64,000 bases of DNA, taken from assembly GCA_017935025.1 (NCBI GenBank), contig JAGBIL010000028.1:1-64000 (forward strand), written 5' to 3'. The notes under the pieces were generated by a model. That model made no database searches. It worked only from the letters and a program-made list of their open reading frames with translations, and had not been told where the DNA came from. Positions 55,301-63,921 of the stretch are shown here, piece by piece (position 1 is the first letter of the stretch; each line of letters begins with the position of its first letter). The DNA is from Opitutales bacterium. GTDB lineage: Bacteria > Verrucomicrobiota > Verrucomicrobiia > Opitutales > UBA953. The translations under genes and the position numbers were made by a program.

Positions 55301-55485
55301 ATAACGTCACGCACCGTTTCGGCACTCGCTCCCGTGTAGCTTGCGGAAACGCGAATGCTCGGCGGTGCGATTTCCGGATATTCCTCGACGGGAAGGCGCA
55401 TCAGGCAAATCAGCCCGGCGAGGAAAATCACCAAGCTGACCACCGCCGCAAGTCGCGGACGTTCAATAAAAATTTTGGAAAACAT
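52354..55485 (-). CDS. RND multidrug efflux permease (HAE1, AcrB-like)
   Basis: 1043 residues, full AcrB length. Proton-driven trimeric pump of the inner membrane. GLILVIGSLVDDAIVVVENC in membrane helix 4 carries the proton-relay Asp pair. The N-terminus FIERPRLAAVVSLVIFLAGL and the second half with GYHIEWKGQSYQERQNQGQI and LIGLSAKNAILMIEFSKQSR are typical. It lies between the adaptor and outer membrane genes; substrate range is not predictable. Confidence 0.94.
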   Translation of the reverse strand: MFSKIFIERPRLAAVVSLVIFLAGLICLMRLPVEEYPEIAPPSIRVSASYTGASAETVRDVIATPLDAVINGVEDMLYFSSTCSNDGQYSCSISFKTGVNDDIAMVNVQNAIKQAERKLPSEVQRTGVQVRKRSNDILAMFAFTTDGTSMNTMQLSNYISTTVADAISRVDGVSSADAMGGDVYSMRIWLDPVRLAGLGLSTDDISAAVQSQNIQAAAGTLGSEQGNEFLQFKINVHGRLKDADEFGNIIVRTAADGSVLRLKDVARIELGAKTYAGRGNFNGKESIGMAIFRNSDSNALATVKKVRAVLDEMSERFPPGVSYDVSYDPTQFIVVSLEEIVETIIIALLLVVLVTYVFLQDWRATLVPAIAIPVSLVGTFTFMYLLDYSVNVLTMFGLILVIGSLVDDAIVVVENCQSLMSRERLSAKDAALKSMTQITGAIIATTLVTIACYVPLAFYGGMVGRIYMQFSVTMCIALILSTVVALTLSPALCALIMRPPKPRVSPIFRPINALLDGTKKIYLAFVLRLVRRASLTVGFMALFFVGIWYFSGKIPGSFLPEEDKGSITMNIELAPGATIARTEATLQKVRERISDIPGVKAVMTIPGRSRIGSDGEHVAMGYVRLKDWSERTTPETQLDAIVDNLQKATADIPEARIMFFTPPAIMGLGAVGGVSAVLCGEGDVAPEELSEVVKNLVADLNTLPQVRRASSSYNADTAQLFLDIDREKAESLGVPVDRIFSTLQSQLASFYINDFNYAGDAFYVKMQADKAFRVTQDDIRGLLVANNSGEMVPLNVFAKLRFTVGPTEIQRFNKLTSADVTVQVAEGYTSGEVMEILEKMKLPEGYHIEWKGQSYQERQNQGQIVLIMTLAMLFAYLFLVAQYESWTIPVPVMLTVAIPTLGALIGLLVWGLSLGIYAQLGLVMLIGLSAKNAILMIEFSKQSREAGYSIKEAALLGASLRYRAVLMTAWSFLFGVFPLVIASGAGAGSRRAIGVTTFTGMLMATLVGIIFAPALYSLFQRMRERCRRTVNLPDGTPESEKGN

Positions 55486-55527
55486 CGAATTTTTTAGAAA
55501 AAAAAATTAAATGAACAAGTAGTAAGT

Positions 55528-55619
55528 GAATAACGAATAATGAATAGCGAATAATTCATTGTTCAAAATTTTTGCCTTTGGCAAAAATCTTAGCACTGCG
55601 TTATTCATTACTCGCTGTC
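55528..55619. repeat. Inverted heptamer-period repeats within the efflux operon
   Basis: Left side at 55528-55555: GAATAAC, GAATAAT, GAATAGC, GAATAAT. Right side, read on the other strand from 55619: GAATAGT, GGACAGC, GAGTAAT, GAATAAC. Between them is a hairpin AAAATTTTTGCC against GGCAAAAATCTT. It fills the 136-base gap between adaptor and permease genes. Confidence 0.7.
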
Positions 55620-55621
55620 CA

Positions 55622-56728
55622 CTATTCACCAACACGGACTTTCCGCCCGGGAAGCGCTTTGTGCGTGCCGTCGGTAATGATGCGTTCGCCCGGCTTCAGT
55701 CCGCTTTTGACGAATTGCAGTTTTTCCGTCGTTTGGGCGAGTTCGATGTCGCGGCGATCCACCTTGTTTTCCGCATCAAGCACATAAACGTAGGCGCTTT
55801 TCGAATCGTACATTACGGCGGAGGGAATCACAGCCGGCATCTTTGTTCCCGTGCGGCGTTCGAGTAAAACAGAAACCGTGCTTCCGGGAACGAGTTTGGA
55901 CGCGGCGTTCGGGAACTTTGCGTAAATCTGCACGGCGTCCGTGTGTTCGTTCGCCGTGTTGTCGAGAAAATCAATCTCGCCGTCGATTTCGTATTTCTTT
56001 CCGTCCGCCAAAATGAGCGAAATTTTGCTCTGCTCGCGCAATGTTTTTTCGTCACCGAAAATCGAAAGAAAATCGCGGTTACTCAGCGCAAAGCGCACAC
56101 GCACGGGATCGAACTGCACGATGGTCGTCAACGTTCCCGTGGCCGGTGTAACGTAGCTTCCTGCGGGAACGGCGTTGACTCCGATGCGCCCATCCGCCGG
56201 CGCGTAAATGCGGGTGTTTTTCAAATCGTCCAGTGCGACGATCAGATCCGCTTCCGCCGCCGAATACAGTGCCTTGTTCGCTTCGTATTCGCTGCGCGCG
56301 CTTTCGAGTTCGTCCTGCGTCGAAACTTCCTTTTCAAAAAGCTGCTGCGTGCGCTCGAAATTTGCTTTGGAATATGCCACGCGCGCGCGGTACTCGGCGA
56401 TTTTCGCTTCCGCACTCTTGCGCGCCGCGATGTAGCGGATGTCGTCCAAGCGGTAAAGCAACTGACCTTTTTTGACAAAATCTCCTTCTTTGAAGGCGAC
56501 TTCGAGCAAATCGCCGGAAACTCGTGAAGTTACGGCAACGCTCGCCGGAGAAACCACGCGTCCGGGATAGCGCCGCGTTACGACGTTGTCCGCCTCCGAC
56601 ACTGTTCCCGCCGCGACCAATTCCAATTTTTCTGCGGGAACGCTCTGCGCCCACGCGTGCGTTCCCGCGAAAAACGCGGCAAGCAAGCCAAAAATTAAAG
56701 CCGATTTCGTTTTCATAAAATTGAACAT
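55622..56728 (-). CDS. RND efflux periplasmic adaptor subunit
   Basis: 368 residues with a Sec signal peptide (ALIFGLLAAFFAGTHAWA). Membrane fusion protein: lipoyl-like half motif VAVTSRVSGDLLEVAFKEGD and GQLLYRLDDIRYIAARKSAE, a coiled-coil hairpin, then the second lipoyl half with IYAPADGRIGVNAVPAGSYV. It bridges permease and outer membrane factor. First gene of a three-gene pump operon, no dedicated regulator beside it. Confidence 0.92.
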   Translation of the reverse strand: MFNFMKTKSALIFGLLAAFFAGTHAWAQSVPAEKLELVAAGTVSEADNVVTRRYPGRVVSPASVAVTSRVSGDLLEVAFKEGDFVKKGQLLYRLDDIRYIAARKSAEAKIAEYRARVAYSKANFERTQQLFEKEVSTQDELESARSEYEANKALYSAAEADLIVALDDLKNTRIYAPADGRIGVNAVPAGSYVTPATGTLTTIVQFDPVRVRFALSNRDFLSIFGDEKTLREQSKISLILADGKKYEIDGEIDFLDNTANEHTDAVQIYAKFPNAASKLVPGSTVSVLLERRTGTKMPAVIPSAVMYDSKSAYVYVLDAENKVDRRDIELAQTTEKLQFVKSGLKPGERIITDGTHKALPGRKVRVGE

Positions 56729-56827
56729 CCATTATAAAAATAGAATCGGATGATAAACGCAAAATTGAAATTCGGCGGGGGGCAGGTTCGCCGAATTTCA
56801 ATTGTGCGGAATCTACGGGGCGGACTT

Positions 56828-58345
56828 TTACTTCGGCGTTTTGATCGTTTCCGCACGGAAGGCGTTTTCCTTGCCGAGGCGGAATGCTTCGAGATTCGGT
56901 GCGATGATTTTCGGTTTGTCCGCAAAACATTCCCGCAACGCGGCTTCGACGACATCGGAAAAATCCTTTGTGTCTTTCGGCGTAAGAAAAAGTTCCTCCA
57001 TCATTTTTGCAAGCGCACCGAGAATGAGCGAGTTCCCGTAGCGCGTGCTGCCGAGCCCGACGGCAAGCTGTGCCGCGGGAACGCCGTATGCGACCTGATT
57101 TTCGCCGATTTCCGGAAGTGTGACGCTCGACGAATCGTAGACGATAACGCCTGTCGGTTTGAGTTGCGGAAGATATTTGTCGAGAGAGGGCTGGTTCAGC
57201 ACGATGAGCATATTCGCGTTACTGTCCACGATCGGCGAGGCGATTTCCCTGCGCGAAGCCACCACGGAGCAATCCGCCGTGCCGCCGCGCATTTCCGGAC
57301 CGTAGGTCGGCAAATACGTAACGTTGAAATTTCGCAACCGCGCCATGTGAGCGATGATGTACGCGAGCGAGAGCACGCCTTGTCCGCCGGCTCCGGCGAC
57401 CTTGATGCGGCGTTCCTTTTCAAAAATTTCGGATTCGTTGTAGACATCTTCACGGAGTTTTTTCCCGGAAGATTCCGTTTCCTCCGCGCCGTTTTCTTGC
57501 GGGAACAACGCCGCACGAACTTTTTCGCGGTCGTACACGGGAACGGGATGCTCTACGGGAACACGCTCTGCAGCGACGTCTTTGAGCTTCCCGAGCGGGA
57601 AAATCTTGGTCATTTCCTCGTCGATAAATTTTGAAATTCCCGCCGCGTCTTTTTTCAGACCGACCGGGCAGGGCGAAAGCACCTCGACAAAAGAAAGACC
57701 CTTGCGCTCCATCGTGTTTTTGATCGCTTTGCGAATCGCCGCGCGCGCTTTCATGATTTCCTTCGGCGTGCTCAGCGCAACGCGTTCGACGTAAACCGGA
57801 TTGGGCTGGGAGGCAACGATTTCCGCCACGCGGAACGGAATTCCGTCTTCTGAAGCGCAACGTCCGTGCGGCGTCGTCGAAGTTTTTTGCCCGACAAGCG
57901 TCGTCGGTGCCATTTGTCCGCCCGTCATGCCGTAAATTGCGTTGTTGACGAAAATGTAGCAGAGATTTTCGCCGCGATTGACGGTGTGGATAAATTCGTT
58001 GAAACCGATTGCCGCAAGGTCTCCGTCGCCCTGGTAGGAAATGACGACGCTGTCGCGGTGCGCGCGGGAAAGTCCGGTTGCCACGGCGGGAGCGCGTCCG
58101 TGCGGCGTGGAAATGCCGAAGCAATCCATGTAATAGTAACCGAAAACGGCGCAGCCGACGGGCGAGATGAATGTTGTGCGGTCTTTGATGTCGAAATCCG
58201 TGAGCGCCTCCGCGACGATTTTGTGCAATACGCCGTGCCCGCAGCCCGGGCAATAGTGCATATTGTGCCGCAGCGGCGCGGGGCGTTTTTCAAATTCGGC
58301 GAAAAATCCTGCCGGGCGGTCTTTGATGATGCGAAAAGTTTTCAT
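56828..58345 (-). CDS. 2-oxoacid:ferredoxin oxidoreductase, fused beta-gamma subunit
   Basis: 505 residues. Residues about 1-265 are the thiamin-diphosphate beta subunit: MHYCPGCGHGVLHK, PVGCAVFGYY, and the ThDP/Mg motif YQGDGDLAAIGFNEF ending in FVNNAIYGMTGGQMAPT. From about residue 315 the gamma subunit follows: KVAGAGGQGVLSLAYIIAHM and LPTYGPEMRGGTADCSVV. The joined order beta-gamma in one chain is less usual. AAAGGAGGA lies before the ATG. With the alpha and ferredoxin genes it oxidises a 2-oxoacid (2-oxoglutarate or branched-chain) to acyl-CoA, reducing ferredoxin. Confidence 0.9.
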   Translation of the reverse strand: MKTFRIIKDRPAGFFAEFEKRPAPLRHNMHYCPGCGHGVLHKIVAEALTDFDIKDRTTFISPVGCAVFGYYYMDCFGISTPHGRAPAVATGLSRAHRDSVVISYQGDGDLAAIGFNEFIHTVNRGENLCYIFVNNAIYGMTGGQMAPTTLVGQKTSTTPHGRCASEDGIPFRVAEIVASQPNPVYVERVALSTPKEIMKARAAIRKAIKNTMERKGLSFVEVLSPCPVGLKKDAAGISKFIDEEMTKIFPLGKLKDVAAERVPVEHPVPVYDREKVRAALFPQENGAEETESSGKKLREDVYNESEIFEKERRIKVAGAGGQGVLSLAYIIAHMARLRNFNVTYLPTYGPEMRGGTADCSVVASRREIASPIVDSNANMLIVLNQPSLDKYLPQLKPTGVIVYDSSSVTLPEIGENQVAYGVPAAQLAVGLGSTRYGNSLILGALAKMMEELFLTPKDTKDFSDVVEAALRECFADKPKIIAPNLEAFRLGKENAFRAETIKTPK

Positions 58346-58358
58346 GATTTTTCCTCCT

Positions 58359-59405
58359 TTATGCGAGGGCTTTCACGCCGGCGACGAGTTCTTCAACGGA
58401 AATGAGTTTTCCGCCGACGCGATGAATCAGCTCTACCGGACGGCGACATTCGATTGCGAGTTTGACGTCTTCGATCATTTGTCCGCCGCTGAGTTCGACG
58501 CAGATAAATTTTTTCGCACGGTCAACAAGCGCGTTGAGCGCGTCTTTCGGGAACGGGAACAAAAGTTTCGGGCGGACAAGTCCGGCTTTGATGCCGCGTT
58601 CCCGCAGCTCGTTGACCGCATTTTTCGCGAGGCGCGACATAATTCCGTAGGCGACGAGAACGATTTCCGCATCATCGGTTTTCCAAAGCTCCGCGTCCTG
58701 GTCGTTTGCTTCCATTTCGCGATACTTTGCCAGCAAGGCTTCGTTTTTCTTTTCGAGTTCTTCGGCTTCGAGGTAAATCGAAGTGAAGTGATTCGTGCGC
58801 GCGTTCCCGGGTGTGAGCGAGTAGGGTGCGGGAGCGGATTTTTCGAGCGGTTCGGGGAGAATGACGGATTCCATCATTTGCCCGATCATGCCGTCGGTCA
58901 GAATGTAAACTGGTGTGCGGTATTTTTCCGCCGTATCGAACGCCCGAAATGCCATGTCACACATTTCCTGCGCGCTCGCGGGAGCGAACACCGGACAGCG
59001 GTAGCCGCCGTGTCCGCCCCCTTTGACGATTTGGAAATAATCGCTTTGCTCGACGCTGATGTTTCCGATGCCGGGACCGCTGCGCGTGATATCCGCAATC
59101 ACACAAGGAATTTCCATGCCCGCAAGGTAGGAAACGGCTTCCTGCATGAGGCTGATGCCGAGCCCGCTCGATGCCGTCATTGCGCGTTGCCCTGCGGCGG
59201 CGGCACCCATCACCATGTTAATCGAGCCGATTTCGCTCTCCGCCTGAATGAAAACGCGCCCGAGCTCGGGAAATTTTTTCGCGGCGCACTCAATGATTTC
59301 TCCCGCCGGAGTGATCGGGTAGCCGAAATACGCGTCGCACCCGGCAAGCAGTGCGCCGTAGACCAGCGCTTCGTTCCCGCACAGCAAAAGGCTTTTTGAA
59401 CTCAT
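58359..59405 (-). CDS. 2-oxoacid:ferredoxin oxidoreductase, alpha subunit
   Basis: 348 residues. Begins LLLCGNEALVYGALLAGCDA then YFGYPITPAGEIIE, the pyrimidine-binding alpha domain. EIGSINMVMGAAAAGQRAMT and SSGLGISLMQEAVSYLAGME follow. Strong ribosome site GAGGAGG. It stops 13 bases before the beta-gamma gene. Subunit form fits the VorB/KorA group, so 2-oxoglutarate or branched-chain 2-oxoacids are the likely substrates rather than pyruvate. Confidence 0.9.
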   Translation of the reverse strand: MSSKSLLLCGNEALVYGALLAGCDAYFGYPITPAGEIIECAAKKFPELGRVFIQAESEIGSINMVMGAAAAGQRAMTASSGLGISLMQEAVSYLAGMEIPCVIADITRSGPGIGNISVEQSDYFQIVKGGGHGGYRCPVFAPASAQEMCDMAFRAFDTAEKYRTPVYILTDGMIGQMMESVILPEPLEKSAPAPYSLTPGNARTNHFTSIYLEAEELEKKNEALLAKYREMEANDQDAELWKTDDAEIVLVAYGIMSRLAKNAVNELRERGIKAGLVRPKLLFPFPKDALNALVDRAKKFICVELSGGQMIEDVKLAIECRRPVELIHRVGGKLISVEELVAGVKALA

Positions 59406-59408
59406 TTT

Positions 59409-59639
59409 TTAATCCTCCTCTTTTTCTTCGATAATGGAAATCGCGCCCGGCTCCGGGCAGGTGTAAAAGCAGAGCGAGCAACCGGTGCAGGCGGCTTCGT
59501 CGGCGACAAAAACGTGCGGCAAGCCCATGACGTTTAATGCTTTTCCGAGGGCGAGCACCCCTTTCGGGCACGCGATTACGCAGCGCTCGCAGCCCTTACA
59601 CTCATCGTTTCGGATTTTTGGGAAATAGCGCTTTTTCAT
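59409..59639 (-). CDS. Ferredoxin-type (delta) subunit, 2x[4Fe-4S]
   Basis: 76 residues with two cluster motifs: CKGCERCVIACPKG and CTGCSLCFYTCPEP. It is the electron-accepting subunit of the oxidoreductase; its stop is three bases before the alpha start. First gene of the operon ferredoxin-alpha-betagamma. Confidence 0.93.
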   Translation of the reverse strand: MKKRYFPKIRNDECKGCERCVIACPKGVLALGKALNVMGLPHVFVADEAACTGCSLCFYTCPEPGAISIIEEKEED

Positions 59640-59660
59640 GAGAAATTAAGCGATACAGAG

Positions 59661-60293
59661 TTAGTTTTTTCGTGAAGCTCTTTTGACGGCGTTCAGCCCT
59701 GCCACGGAAAACCGAAAGACGTGCTCAATGCGTTTTTCCACATCGTACGGGAACGGCTCCGTCTTTTCGATGCGTTGAATTTTTTTCTGCGGCGAAATGC
59801 ACATTGCGACAATCGAGTAAACCGACATTCGCAAATCTTCGTTAGAGATCCCGCTACCGAGAAATTCACTCACAACGCGAAGCAAGTTTTCCCGAAGGCT
59901 GAAAATCGTGTTCTCGTGAACATCGTCCAGCAAGCCCGTCGGAGAGGCGATTTCCTGATTTAAAATACCGCCGTCGAAGCAATGCTGATGGTCGGAATAA
60001 CGCCGCACCGTGGCTGAAATAATGCCGTAAAGCCGTTTGCGCGCCGGAGCCGTCGCGGGAACGCCGCCGTCGGGCGGATACTTTGCCAGAGACTCGTGCA
60101 GGCTGTGCTGCCACGCTTCGCGGTAAATCGTTTCCTTGTCGCCGAAATAGTAGCTGATAAGTGCGCTGTTGACTCCGCTCGCCTTCGATATGTCGGCATT
60201 GGAGGTCTGCTTAAATCCGTTTTCCGAAAAAAGTTTTGCCGCCGCACCGAGGATTTTTTTCTTCGTTTCGATACCGTCGCTTCGTTTCGCCAT
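59661..60293 (-). CDS. TetR-family regulator
   Basis: 210 residues from the ATG at 60293 (MAKRSDGIETKKKILGAAAK). The helix-turn-helix is NADISKASGVNSALISYYFG followed by DKETIYREAW. The C-terminal ligand domain resembles the CerR/DUF1956 type. It lies 21 bases upstream of the ferredoxin gene on the same strand, so it probably belongs to, and may regulate, the oxidoreductase operon. Confidence 0.88.
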   Translation of the reverse strand: MAKRSDGIETKKKILGAAAKLFSENGFKQTSNADISKASGVNSALISYYFGDKETIYREAWQHSLHESLAKYPPDGGVPATAPARKRLYGIISATVRRYSDHQHCFDGGILNQEIASPTGLLDDVHENTIFSLRENLLRVVSEFLGSGISNEDLRMSVYSIVAMCISPQKKIQRIEKTEPFPYDVEKRIEHVFRFSVAGLNAVKRASRKN

Positions 60294-60416
60294 TTTAATC
60301 TTATAATTTAATTGTTTAGTTAAAATTCTGAAACGAAAATTCATTCTGTCAAATCAATTTCCCGCTTGCGGCGTTCGCGGTTGACGGCGCGTTCCTGCGC
60401 AACCATCTTGTTGGGT

Positions 60417-61586
60417 ATGGCGATTTCTCCGGAAATTCTTTGTGAAAGCTCCCCGCAGATTTTCTTTTCCCGTTTGGAAAAAATTTGCGGTGCGGCACGC
60501 GACGTTTTTTTGATGAATCCGCAATGGACGGCGGCGCAACGCGGGGAAGCGGAAATTCTTATCCGGAAATATGCCGGAAATGCCGTGCGCGAATCCGGAA
60601 AAATCTTCATTGCAAGCGGTGGCAGCGGCGGGAAAGTCCGCTTTGTCGCGCATACGCCGGAAACGCTTGAGGCGAGCGCACGGGCGCTGATCTCCGCTCT
60701 GAAACTTTCTGCGGGAACGCCGCTGAACTGTTTCGCGTGCCTGCCGCCGTGGCACATCAGCGGGCTGATGCCGTGGGTGCGTTCCCGCGTTTGCGGCGGG
60801 ACGTTGTTCACGGCGGAGAACGGAAGTTTTCGGGAAACGGAAGCGCTCCCGGATTTTCGGAAAAATGCAGGCGAGTTTTGGATGAATTCTCTGGTGCCGA
60901 CGCAGTTGCGCCGCTTGCTGGCGCGGCGGGACGGCACGGAATGGCTCGGCAAATTTGATTTTATTTTGCTTGGAGGTGCACGCGTTCCCGCGGACTTAAT
61001 CGCGCAGGCGAGGGCGGAAAATCTCAATATCGGCATCGGCTACGGAATGACGGAAACTGCGTCGCTTATCGCGTTATGGCGTCCGGAAGACGGTGAAACC
61101 CTCGCGGGAACTCCGCTTCCGCACGCGAAATTTTTTATTTCCGGAAATCCCGCGCGCATCGAAATCGAAGCCGCGTCGTTGGGCGAAACGTTGAGCGATT
61201 CGGGAATGATTTTGCCGAATCCCGGCGGACGTTTTTTGACAAACGATGAGGGTTTCTCGGATGAAAACGGGCGGCTGATTGTGCTCGGCCGCTCCGATCG
61301 CTACATCAATTCCGGCGGAGAAAAAGCGGATCCCGCAATCGTGGAAAACGCCCTGCGCGCCGCGGGAGCGACGGATGCGCTCGTCATCGGTGAGCCGGAC
61401 GCGGAATGGGGCGAACGCGTGGTTGCGTTGGTTCGCGCTCCCGCACCGGCAGATTTGTCCGCACGCGTAAAAAACTTGCTTCCGGCATGGATGGGCCCGA
61501 AGCGGATTATTTCCGTTCCCGCGTTGCCATTTGACGGAAAGGGAAAACTCGACCGCGTGAAGCTTGCCGAGTTTTTGCGGAGCTGA
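60417..61586 (+). CDS. AMP-forming acyl-CoA ligase (MenE-like, short form)
   Basis: 389 residues from ATG 60417 (MAISPEILCESSPQIFFSRL). ANL-family features: a divergent phosphate loop FIASGGSGGKVRF, the YGMTETASLIALW motif, hinge GRSDRYINSGGEKADP and the catalytic lysine in PFDGKGKLDR. Length matches o-succinylbenzoate-CoA ligase, but no other menaquinone genes are nearby, so the acid substrate is uncertain. Divergent from the TetR gene. Confidence 0.75.
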   Translation: MAISPEILCESSPQIFFSRLEKICGAARDVFLMNPQWTAAQRGEAEILIRKYAGNAVRESGKIFIASGGSGGKVRFVAHTPETLEASARALISALKLSAGTPLNCFACLPPWHISGLMPWVRSRVCGGTLFTAENGSFRETEALPDFRKNAGEFWMNSLVPTQLRRLLARRDGTEWLGKFDFILLGGARVPADLIAQARAENLNIGIGYGMTETASLIALWRPEDGETLAGTPLPHAKFFISGNPARIEIEAASLGETLSDSGMILPNPGGRFLTNDEGFSDENGRLIVLGRSDRYINSGGEKADPAIVENALRAAGATDALVIGEPDAEWGERVVALVRAPAPADLSARVKNLLPAWMGPKRIISVPALPFDGKGKLDRVKLAEFLRS

Positions 61587-61614
61587 ATACGTTGCTTTTT
61601 TTATTTAATTTCAC

Positions 61615-61649
61615 AAAAAAAGCGCGCTCCCTTGCGGGAACGCGCTTTT
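61615..61649. terminator. Bidirectional terminator containing the iterated motif
   Basis: AAAAGCGCGCTCCC pairs with GGGAACGCGCTTTT, one wobble, four-base loop TTGC. It ends the ligase gene (+) and pckG (-). Confidence 0.85.
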
Positions 61650-61684
61650 CTTTAAGCTTTAAGCTCTAAACTCTAAGCTTTTCT
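61650..61684. repeat. Heptamer-period repeat next to the pckG stop
   Basis: Five 7-base units: CTTTAAG, CTTTAAG, CTCTAAA, CTCTAAG, CTTTTCT, reaching the pckG stop codon. Confidence 0.7.
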
Positions 61685-63501
61685 TATTTGCAACGTGCAA
61701 TGATGTCGTCGGAAACCGCAAGGAGTTCCGGAGAAGCGTGGCCGATCGTGTTCGCGAGATAATCGGTGTTCGCTTCAGCGAGTTCCTTGACGCGGTTAGC
61801 GTCGATAGCCATAACGGCGTCGAATTCTTCCTTGGAGAAGTCAAGACCCGTGAAGTCCATGTCTTCGTAGGACGGAATGTAGCCGAACGGCGAATCCTTG
61901 GCGGCGGCGGTGCCTTCGACACGGCCGATCATCCACGCGAGAACGCGGGCGTTGTCGCCGTAGCCCGGCCACATGAACTTGCCTTCCGGCGTTTTGCGGA
62001 ACCAGTTGACGTGGAACACTGCCGGCGTCTTGGCGATTTTTGCCATGGACAGGTAGTGCGCGAAGTAGTCGCCCATGTGGTAACCGCAGAACGGGAGCAT
62101 CGCGAACGGGTCGCGGCGGAGAGCGCCGACCTGACCTTCAGCAGCAGCCGTCTGTTCGGAACCGACCGTGGCGCCGAGGTAAACACCGTGCGCCCAGTTG
62201 TGTGCCTGGAACACGAGCGGGATGTCGTTCATGCGGCGGCCGCCGTAAACGAACACGTCCACGGGAACGCCTTCCGGGCTCTGCCAATCCGGATCGATGC
62301 ACGGGCAGTTAGCTGCCGGAGCCGCGAAGCGGGAATTCGGGTGCGAGGAGAGTTTGCGCTTTCCGGTCTTTTCGTCGATCATGTCGGGCGTCCAGTCGTT
62401 GCCCTGCCAGTCGATGAGGTGTGCCGGCGGTTCTTTCGTCATGCCTTCCCACCAAATGTCGCCGTCGTCCGTAAGAGCAACGTTCGTGAAGATGGTGTTC
62501 TTGGAGCAGGAGAGGAGAGCGTTCGGGTTTGTTTCCATAGCCGTTCCCGGAGCAACGCCGAAGAAGCCGTTTTCCGGATTGATGGCGCGGAGCTGACCGG
62601 TAGCATCCGGCTTGATCCATGCGATGTCGTCGCCGACGCAGGTGATTTCCCAACCCTTTTCGCGAAGTTCTTTCGGCGGGATGAGCATTGCAAAGTTCGT
62701 CTTGCCGCAAGCGGACGGGAACGCCGCCGTGACGTAGTGCTTCTTGCCTTCCGGCGTTTTGACACCGAGGATGAGCATATGCTCGGCGAGCCAGCCCTGT
62801 TTGCGGGCGAGGTTGGAAGCGATGCGGAGCGCAAAGCACTTCTTACCGAGAAGCGCGTTTCCTCCGTAACCGGAACCGAACGACCAAATCGTGCTTTCTT
62901 CCGGGAAGTGGACGATGTAGGTGTTGTCCGGATTGCACGGCCATTTCACGTCTTCGACGCCCGGTTTGAGCGGCATACCGACGGAGTGGACGCAGGGGAC
63001 GAAGAAGTCGTCCTTTTCGATGTGGCGGAGTACTTCCGTGGAAACGCGAGCCATGATGCGCATGGAGACAACGACGTACGGGGAGTCTGTGATTTCAACA
63101 CCGTACTGAGCGATCGGGGAGCCAAGCGGTCCCATCGCGAACGGAATGACGTACATTGTACGACCTTCCATACAGCCGTCGTAAAGAGCGCGCATTTTTT
63201 CTTTCATCACAACCGGATCTTCCCAGTTGTTCGTCGGACCGGCGTTTTCTTTTTCCTTCGAGCAGATCAGCGTGCGTTTTTCAACACGAGCGACGTCGCG
63301 AGGGTCGGAACGATAAAGGTAGCAGCCCGGGCGCTTTTCTTCGTTGAGCTTAATCGCCATACCGCTGGCGACCATCTCTGCGAAGAGCTTGTCGGCTTCT
63401 TCCTTGCTTCCGTCGCACCACTGAACCTTAGCCGGTTTGCAGAGCGCCACGAATTCATTCACCCAGTTGATGAGTTTCTGATTGGTTGTAGGTGTTTCCA
63501 T
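61684..63501 (-). CDS. pckG: Phosphoenolpyruvate carboxykinase (GTP)
   Basis: 605 residues, the GTP-type length. Interconverts oxaloacetate and PEP with GTP/GDP. The kinase loop [18 protein letters not shown], the [10 protein letters not shown] metal motif and [17 protein letters not shown] are plain. In anaerobes it often runs towards oxaloacetate to conserve GTP. No ribosome site is visible before the ATG; the 5' leader is AT-rich. Confidence 0.95.
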   Translation of the reverse strand: METPTTNQKLINWVNEFVALCKPAKVQWCDGSKEEADKLFAEMVASGMAIKLNEEKRPGCYLYRSDPRDVARVEKRTLICSKEKENAGPTNNWEDPVVMKEKMRALYDGCMEGRTMYVIPFAMGPLGSPIAQYGVEITDSPYVVVSMRIMARVSTEVLRHIEKDDFFVPCVHSVGMPLKPGVEDVKWPCNPDNTYIVHFPEESTIWSFGSGYGGNALLGKKCFALRIASNLARKQGWLAEHMLILGVKTPEGKKHYVTAAFPSACGKTNFAMLIPPKELREKGWEITCVGDDIAWIKPDATGQLRAINPENGFFGVAPGTAMETNPNALLSCSKNTIFTNVALTDDGDIWWEGMTKEPPAHLIDWQGNDWTPDMIDEKTGKRKLSSHPNSRFAAPAANCPCIDPDWQSPEGVPVDVFVYGGRRMNDIPLVFQAHNWAHGVYLGATVGSEQTAAAEGQVGALRRDPFAMLPFCGYHMGDYFAHYLSMAKIAKTPAVFHVNWFRKTPEGKFMWPGYGDNARVLAWMIGRVEGTAAAKDSPFGYIPSYEDMDFTGLDFSKEEFDAVMAIDANRVKELAEANTDYLANTIGHASPELLAVSDDIIARCK

Positions 63502-63625
63502 AGGTCTAATAATAATTAAAATTGTATGCCCAATCTAATGGAGGAAAAACTTTCTGAAAAGCCTTTTTTCTTTTAACCGACGGGAAAAACGGTACGGGGA
63601 TATCGGGCAAACAGGCGAGGGATTT

Positions 63626-63916
63626 TCAGAGAATAATATCTCGTGTGGGATTGAACCCGGGATTGGCGCCATGGTGTTCCACTCGTTTGTCCCAGTTGTT
63701 TCCGAGAAAGTAGAAACGTAAAGAGTCTTCCCGGGGCAAATAAGCTTTTAGAAGTTGGGCTTTGAGGGAAACCCATTGTGCGGGATCGACATGACATTCG
63801 AAAACGGAGTTTTGAACGCGTTGTCCGAAATTCTTGCAAATTTTTGCAATGCGGGAAAGCCTTCGCGTTCCCGCAGGATCGAGGGTTGATACATCGTAGG
63901 CAACAAGGACGAACAT
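63626..63916 (-). CDS. cas2: CRISPR-associated endonuclease Cas2 (type I-C-like)
   Basis: 96 residues. Begins MFVLVAYDVSTLDPAGTRRL, the ferredoxin-like fold with the conserved Asp. GQRVQNSVFECHVDPAQWVS and LRFYFLGNNWDKRVEHHGAN are hallmarks of the subtype I-C variant. With Cas1 it inserts new spacers. It follows cas1 with five bases between. No CRISPR repeats are visible in the 124 bases between its end and the pckG start. Confidence 0.95.
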   Translation of the reverse strand: MFVLVAYDVSTLDPAGTRRLSRIAKICKNFGQRVQNSVFECHVDPAQWVSLKAQLLKAYLPREDSLRFYFLGNNWDKRVEHHGANPGFNPTRDIIL

Positions 63917-63921
63917 GAGGT

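Noticed and set aside
63502-63625. Possible CRISPR repeats after cas2
   Set aside because: I looked for direct repeats or I-C-type repeat ends (ATTGAAAC) and saw none.
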